Source: JBGPGW01 sp041484095
Lineage (GTDB): Bacteria > Pseudomonadota > Alphaproteobacteria > CADEGL01
Assembly: GCA_041484095.1 (NCBI GenBank)
Contig: JBGPGW010000038.1
Span: 1-17,937 of the forward strand
DNA length: 17,937 bases
Reading direction: 5' to 3'
Numbering within the stretch: position 1 is the first letter of the stretch; each line of letters opens with the position of its first letter. This document shows positions 14,419 to 17,937 of this stretch, one piece after another. The notes under the pieces are model-generated. The model made no database searches. It saw only the letters and a program-made list of their open reading frames with translations, and was not told the origin of the DNA. The translations under genes and the position numbers were made by a program.

Positions 14419-15564
14419 CTAAAGGTGCGCGCGATCGGCCTCTTCGTAGGCGATCCATTCCGATTGGAAGTGATCGAAATCCGTCGATGGCTTGCCGAAG
14501 AGATAGCCCTGCCCGTATGTGATGTGGCATTCCCTGATCACGTCGAGATGCACGCGTTCCTCGACCATCTCGGCGATCGTGTCGATGTCGAGTTCGTGGA
14601 GAAGACCCGCCATCGCCTTCAGGAACCGCGCGCCCTCCGAGGTCGCACCCGCGTTCTTGACATACCCGCCGTCGATTTTGACCGCGTCGACCTGAAGCGC
14701 GCGAAGATATTGGAACGCGGCCGAGCCGGCCCCGAAGTCATCGAGACATACGGTATGACCGGCGTTTCGCAATCCCTGGATGAATTGATTCACGGATGTG
14801 AGATCGTTGATCTTGGCTGTCTCCGTGACTTCGAAGGCGAGGCGGCCGCGGACCTCCGCGTAGTGTTCGAGGAGTGCCTCGAGAGCCGAAGCGAAGGACG
14901 GAGTCTCGAGCGAGCCTGCCGACAGATTGACCGCAACGCCGCATTGCGGCGCGTGTTCGGATGCCAGGACATCGAGCACCTTCCGACACATGGCGAGGTC
15001 GAACTCGTGGATGAGGCCGATGTTCTCGGCGAAGGTGATAAATTCGTAGGGTGCGACGTCGAGCTTGGACCGGTTGAATCGAACGAGGGCCTCGAAGTGG
15101 TGGATTCGGCCCGTCGCCAGATTGACGATGGGTTGATAAGCGACTTCGAATCCGCCACGGGCGACGAATGTCCGAAACCTGTCCAGCCGAAACGCCGCTT
15201 CGCGCGCCAACACCTCGATATTGTCGGCGAGGTCGGCGAGCGCAAAATTGGCGCCGCGACGGTGACCGTATTGACCGATCGTATGGATAAATGCGCGCGC
15301 GAGCTCATTTTCGCTCAGGGACCCGGAGATCGCCCCATCGTTTTCCAGGATGCGCCGTTCGAGAATGCGATGCGCGATTTCCCCGAGGCCGCCTTTGAGG
15401 CGCGCCAACGTCGTCGCCGGGACGAGGCGATCCTCCTCGACACGCGTGATTTGCATGTCGGACGGCTTCCAGGATTGAAGCGGCTGTCCAAAAGGCATCG
15501 ATCCACCTTCGTTCCGCAGGAATGCCGTGCCCCGATCGGCCGGGGCATGGCACACATAGTCCAT
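14419..15564 (-). CDS. EAL-domain cyclic-di-GMP phosphodiesterase
   Basis: Probably hydrolyses cyclic di-GMP to pGpG, lowering this second messenger; cytoplasmic, 381 residues. The EAL domain covers residues about 138-370. Expected catalytic and metal-binding residues are present: Gln144 (YQPI), Glu158 (FEALVRF), Asn213 (AVNLS), Glu245 (FEVTET), Asp275-Asp276 (DDFGAG), Lys296 (VKIDG), Glu332 (AEMVEE, usually AEGVE) and Gln352 (GQGYLFGKP). Residues 1-135 have no domain I recognise; about 85-125 look helical. There is no membrane segment and no GGDEF domain. The start may be Met1 or Met23 (ATG at 15498). It lies on the opposite strand to the argB and dap genes and is divergent from the HAD gene across a gap rich in inverted repeats. 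Confidence 0.9.
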   Translation of the reverse strand: MDYVCHAPADRGTAFLRNEGGSMPFGQPLQSWKPSDMQITRVEEDRLVPATTLARLKGGLGEIAHRILERRILENDGAISGSLSENELARAFIHTIGQYGHRRGANFALADLADNIEVLAREAAFRLDRFRTFVARGGFEVAYQPIVNLATGRIHHFEALVRFNRSKLDVAPYEFITFAENIGLIHEFDLAMCRKVLDVLASEHAPQCGVAVNLSAGSLETPSFASALEALLEHYAEVRGRLAFEVTETAKINDLTSVNQFIQGLRNAGHTVCLDDFGAGSAAFQYLRALQVDAVKIDGGYVKNAGATSEGARFLKAMAGLLHELDIDTIAEMVEERVHLDVIRECHITYGQGYLFGKPSTDFDHFQSEWIAYEEADRAHL

Positions 15565-15581
15565 GCGAGTCTCGGCGAAGA

Positions 15582-15600
15582 TTAACGGGGAAGTCGTTAA
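15582..15600. repeat. TTAACG inverted repeat upstream of the EAL gene
   Basis: TTAACG (15582-15587) and CGTTAA (15595-15600) form a perfect 6-bp inverted repeat with a 7-bp spacer. A third TTAACG lies at 15609-15614. It sits 18-36 bp before the EAL start codon, near the likely transcription start, where an operator would be expected. TTAA pairs recall CtrA sites, but the spacings do not fit its TTAA-N7-TTAA pattern. Confidence 0.45.
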
Positions 15601-15603
15601 TCA

Positions 15604-15631
15604 ATCATTTAACGGCCTTCTGGCGTGCCAA
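15604..15631 (-). promoter_or_regulatory. Possible promoter of the EAL gene
   Basis: On the minus strand TTGGCA (15626-15631, 5 of 6 to consensus) and AATGAT (15604-15609, 4 of 6) lie 16 bp apart. The -35 overlaps one arm of the 9-bp inverted repeat at 15619-15627. Weak, but correctly placed. Confidence 0.3.
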
Positions 15632-15654
15632 CCTTGCCGAATCGACACGCCAGA
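15619..15654. repeat. 9-bp inverted repeat between the EAL and HAD genes
   Basis: TCTGGCGTG (15619-15627) and CACGCCAGA (15646-15654) are exact inverted copies, 18 bp apart. They could bind a dimeric regulator, or form a hairpin if the region is transcribed towards the HAD gene, whose start codon is 29 bp further on. Confidence 0.5.
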
Positions 15655-15683
15655 CGCACATTGGATACGCAACAAGGACGAGC

Positions 15684-16373
15684 ATGGACCCGCTGGTGCG
15701 CGACCAATTCGACGCCTGGATCTTCGATCTCGACAACACGTTGTATCCGGCGCGCTGTGATCTCTTCGCCCAGATCGACGCGCGGATGCGGGCCTTCATC
15801 GTCGCCGCCCTGGACGTGGACGACGTGCGAGCCCGCTCGCTCCAAAAGGACTATTTCCACAGCCACGGGACGACGCTGCGCGGTCTCATGGACCACCATG
15901 GCATCGACCCCGAGACCTTTACCGACTTCGTCCACGACATCGATCACAGCGTCGTGCCGCCCGATCCGGGCCTGGACGCCGCGCTCGCGCGAATCGAGTG
16001 CCGCAAGATCGTGTTCACCAACGGGTCCGTTGCCCATGCGGAGCGCGTGCTACAGCGGCTCGGCGTTTCGCACCGATTCGAGGCGATCTTCGACATCAAG
16101 GCGGCCGCCTACGTCCCCAAGCCGTCGATCGCGTCCTATCGGACGTTCGTTCGGCAATTCGACCTCGACCCGCGGCGCGCCATCATGTTCGACGATGCTG
16201 CGCGCAATCTCGAACCCGCCGCCGCGCTTGGCATGACGACGGTCTGGATCGAAACCGACTCGGTTTACGGCCGGGCAGGATCGGACGGCGATCATGTCCA
16301 CCACGTGGCGACGGACCTCGTCGCGTGGCTCGATAAGGCCCTCCGCCCCTGGCGCCGCGGCGGCCCGGCCTGA
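15684..16373 (+). CDS. HAD-family pyrimidine 5'-nucleotidase
   Basis: A 229-residue haloacid dehalogenase-superfamily phosphatase of the pyrimidine 5'-nucleotidase type, likely acting on nucleoside monophosphates in the cytoplasm. HAD motif I is FDLDNTLYP (nucleophile Asp15, acid Asp17), motif II FTNGS, motif III PKPS with the conserved Lys, and motif IV MFDDAARN with the two metal-binding Asp residues. A helical cap lies between motifs I and II. The ATG at 15684 has AAGGA five bases upstream; the frame is open further upstream, but that part is not conserved-looking and runs into the intergenic repeats. It precedes dapD by 114 bp, a neighbour order common in alphaproteobacteria, although no direct link to lysine synthesis is evident. 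Confidence 0.9.
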   Translation: MDPLVRDQFDAWIFDLDNTLYPARCDLFAQIDARMRAFIVAALDVDDVRARSLQKDYFHSHGTTLRGLMDHHGIDPETFTDFVHDIDHSVVPPDPGLDAALARIECRKIVFTNGSVAHAERVLQRLGVSHRFEAIFDIKAAAYVPKPSIASYRTFVRQFDLDPRRAIMFDDAARNLEPAAALGMTTVWIETDSVYGRAGSDGDHVHHVATDLVAWLDKALRPWRRGGPA

Positions 16374-16375
16374 GA

Positions 16376-16404
16376 TTGACTCCATCCTGTCCCTGCCCCA
16401 TCTT
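16376..16404 (+). promoter_or_regulatory. Possible promoter of dapDE
   Basis: TTGACT (16376-16381) is followed after 17 bp by CATCTT (16399-16404). The -35 is good and the -10 weak (3 of 6). It begins at the end of the HAD gene and would leave a leader of about 75 nt before dapD. The rest of the 114-bp gap shows nothing else. Confidence 0.35.
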
Positions 16405-16487
16405 CGATCCGTCGTCGCGAACGTTGTCGTACAGGCAGCGAGTGCGGCGCCGTTCAGCCTCGCATCATCAACCAGAGTGAAACCGCG

Positions 16488-17345
16488 ATGAACCGTGCCG
16501 AACTCCAGTCGACCATCGAGACGGCCTGGGAAGGCCGCAACGACGTCTCGCCGGCGACGCGCGGCAAGGTGCGCGATGCCGTCGACGCGGCCCTCGATGC
16601 GCTCGACTCGGGCATCGAACGCGTTGCGACCAAGGTCGACGGCGCGTGGCGAGTCAATCAGTGGCTGAAGAAGGCCGTGCTCTTGTCCTTCCGCCTCAAC
16701 GACATGACGCCGATCGGCGGCGGACCACGCGATGCGACGCGCGGCGATTCGAGTTGGTTCGACAAAGTGCCGTCAAAATTCGCGGGATGGGACGAAGCGC
16801 GGTTCCGCGCGGCCGGGTTCCGCGCCGTGCCGAGCTGCGTCGTGCGCCGCTCGGCCTTTATCGCGCCGGGCGTCGTTCTGATGCCGAGCTTCGTCAATAT
16901 CGGCGCCTATGTCGACAGCGGCACCATGGTCGACACCTGGGCGACGGTCGGATCCTGCGCACAGATCGGCAAGAACTGTCACATATCCGGCGGGGCCGGA
17001 ATCGGCGGCGTGCTCGAGCCGATCCAGGCCGATCCCGTCATCATCGAAGACAACTGCTTCGTCGGCGCCCGGAGCGAGGTCGCGGAAGGCGTGATCGTCG
17101 AGACCGGCGCCGTCCTCGCCATGGGCGTCTATATCGGCGCGTCGACCAAGATCGTCGATCGCGCGACGGGCGAAGTGCATTACGGCCGCGTGCCCGCCTA
17201 TTCCGTGGTGGTGCCGGGCTCGTTGCCGGGCGGCGCGCCCGCCGGCGCCAGCGCGGCCCCGTCGCTTTACTGCGCCGTGATCGTCAAGAAGGTCGACGAG
17301 CGCACGCGCGCGAAAACCTCGATCAACGAGTTGCTGAGGAGCTGA
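16488..17345 (+). CDS. dapD: 2,3,4,5-tetrahydropyridine-2,6-dicarboxylate N-succinyltransferase
   Basis: Transfers a succinyl group from succinyl-CoA to tetrahydrodipicolinate in the succinylase branch of diaminopimelate and lysine synthesis. The protein has 285 residues, as is usual. After an N-terminal helical domain with WLKKAVLLSFRLND, the C-terminal half is a left-handed beta helix built of hexapeptide repeats, including VVRRSAFIAPGVVLMPSFVN, IGAYVDSGTMVDTWATVGS, and the highly conserved HISGGAGIGGVLEP. The C terminus TRAKTSINELLR is typical. The ATG at 16488 has only a weak ribosome site. Its stop codon overlaps the dapE start by one base (TGATG), so the two are translationally coupled and act in sequence in the pathway, with DapC between them encoded elsewhere. 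Confidence 0.97.
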   Translation: MNRAELQSTIETAWEGRNDVSPATRGKVRDAVDAALDALDSGIERVATKVDGAWRVNQWLKKAVLLSFRLNDMTPIGGGPRDATRGDSSWFDKVPSKFAGWDEARFRAAGFRAVPSCVVRRSAFIAPGVVLMPSFVNIGAYVDSGTMVDTWATVGSCAQIGKNCHISGGAGIGGVLEPIQADPVIIEDNCFVGARSEVAEGVIVETGAVLAMGVYIGASTKIVDRATGEVHYGRVPAYSVVVPGSLPGGAPAGASAAPSLYCAVIVKKVDERTRAKTSINELLRS

Positions 17346-17937
17346 TGGCACACCTTGTCGATCCGGTCCTGCTGTCCCAGTCGCTCATCCGCTGCCCGAG
17401 CGTGACACCCGTCGATGCGGGCGTGCTCGGAACCCTGCAGAAGGAACTCGAAGCGCTGGGTTTTGCCTGTCATCGCCTGACCTTCTCGGAAGTCGGCACC
17501 GACGACGTCGATAACCTCTATGCGCGCATCGGCAGCGGCGCGCCGCATTTCTGCTTTGCGGGGCATACGGACGTCGTTCCCGTCGGCGACCAGCGGGCGT
17601 GGTCGACCGATCCCTTTGGAGCCGAGATCGTGGGCGGCAAGCTTTACGGGCGCGGCGCCGTCGACATGAAGAGTGCCGTTGCCTCGTTCACGGCCGCCGT
17701 GTCCCGCTTCCTGGCCGAGCGCGGCCGGGATTTCGAGGGATCGATCAGCCTCCTCATCACCAACGACGAGGAGGCGGTTTCGATCAACGGAACAAGGAAA
17801 GTCCTCAAATGGCTGGCCGAGCGGGGGGAGACGATCGACGCCTCGATCGTGGGCGAGCCGACCAACGCTAAGCTATTGGGAGACATGGCAAAAATAGGGC
17901 GCCGCGGCAACGCGAACGCCTACCTCACGGTCTACGG
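17345..17937 (+). CDS. dapE: Succinyl-diaminopimelate desuccinylase, N-terminal part (cut by window end)
   Basis: Zinc-dependent M20-family hydrolase that removes succinate from N-succinyl-LL-diaminopimelate. The frame is open from the ATG at 17345 to the window edge, giving 197 residues of an expected 375-385, so the break is the window end and not a mutation. Metal and catalytic motifs are visible: GHTDVVPVGD (His74, Asp76), GRGAVDMKS (Asp107, the bridging ligand), TNDEEAVSINGT (Glu142 base, Glu143 ligand), and GEPTN followed by KIGRRG, which is specific to DapE. The rest of the catalytic domain and the last His ligand lie beyond the window. It is coupled to dapD by the one-base overlap. 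Confidence 0.95.
   Translation, partial: MAHLVDPVLLSQSLIRCPSVTPVDAGVLGTLQKELEALGFACHRLTFSEVGTDDVDNLYARIGSGAPHFCFAGHTDVVPVGDQRAWSTDPFGAEIVGGKLYGRGAVDMKSAVASFTAAVSRFLAERGRDFEGSISLLITNDEEAVSINGTRKVLKWLAERGETIDASIVGEPTNAKLLGDMAKIGRRGNANAYLTVY

Noticed and set aside
14425..15585. Plus-strand open frame of 386 codons opposite the EAL gene
   Set aside because: A shadow of the EAL gene, whose catalytic residues are all readable on the minus strand.
15582..15614. CtrA binding site
   Set aside because: Three TTAA elements are present, but the gaps are 11 and 8 bp where the consensus needs 7. Kept only as an unassigned repeat.
17765..17785. DEEA in DapE as a lost catalytic glycine
   Set aside because: E. 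coli DapE, as I recall it, also reads DEEA here, so this is normal for the family.

Overview
This is a GC-rich chromosomal window from an alphaproteobacterium. It is almost entirely housekeeping: 17 protein genes (the last cut by the window end), no tRNA, rRNA, CRISPR array, insertion sequence or phage gene that I can see, and no gene-free stretch over 300 bases. The longest gaps are about 180 bp (10081-10261), 163 bp (4528-4690) and 119 bp (15565-15683). The block rpmH-rnpA-yidD-yidC-engB-argB followed by a pyrimidine 5'-nucleotidase, dapD and dapE is an alphaproteobacterial arrangement. From memory it and the lipoprotein at the left end look most like Rhodospirillales or Hyphomicrobiales; I cannot resolve this further without a search.

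Left part (1-4690). An outer-membrane-type lipoprotein with a coiled coil and a C-terminal OmpA-like domain ends in a clear rho-independent terminator. After it come gpt (purine salvage) and an Asp/Glu racemase/maleate isomerase-family enzyme that lacks the usual second catalytic cysteine. These converge, with a 9-bp gap, on a panB-panC operon on the minus strand (first steps from ketoisovalerate to pantothenate, leading to CoA).

Middle (4691-10080). A gamma-glutamyltransferase runs divergently from panB. The gap between them has a symmetric AT-rich palindrome that can serve as a -10 element on both strands, and a panB leader with three possible hairpins. rlmI (23S rRNA methyltransferase) follows ggt. 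It converges on a minus-strand two-gene unit made of a TVP38/DedA-like membrane protein and a flavin disulfide reductase of unknown substrate.

Right part (10081-17937). A strong sigma70-type promoter drives rpmH (GTG start, 44 residues), rnpA, yidD, yidC, engB and probably argB. These are tightly packed or overlapping and cover ribosome and RNase P biogenesis, membrane protein insertion and arginine synthesis. A minus-strand EAL-domain c-di-GMP phosphodiesterase interrupts the block. It is divergent from a HAD pyrimidine 5'-nucleotidase, and the gap between them is rich in inverted repeats. dapD and dapE (lysine/diaminopimelate pathway) close the window with a one-base overlap.

I found no clear undescribed system. 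The best leads are the racemase-family protein with its altered active site, the flavin reductase/TVP38 pair, the panB leader with its symmetric promoter, and the EAL/HAD intergenic repeats.
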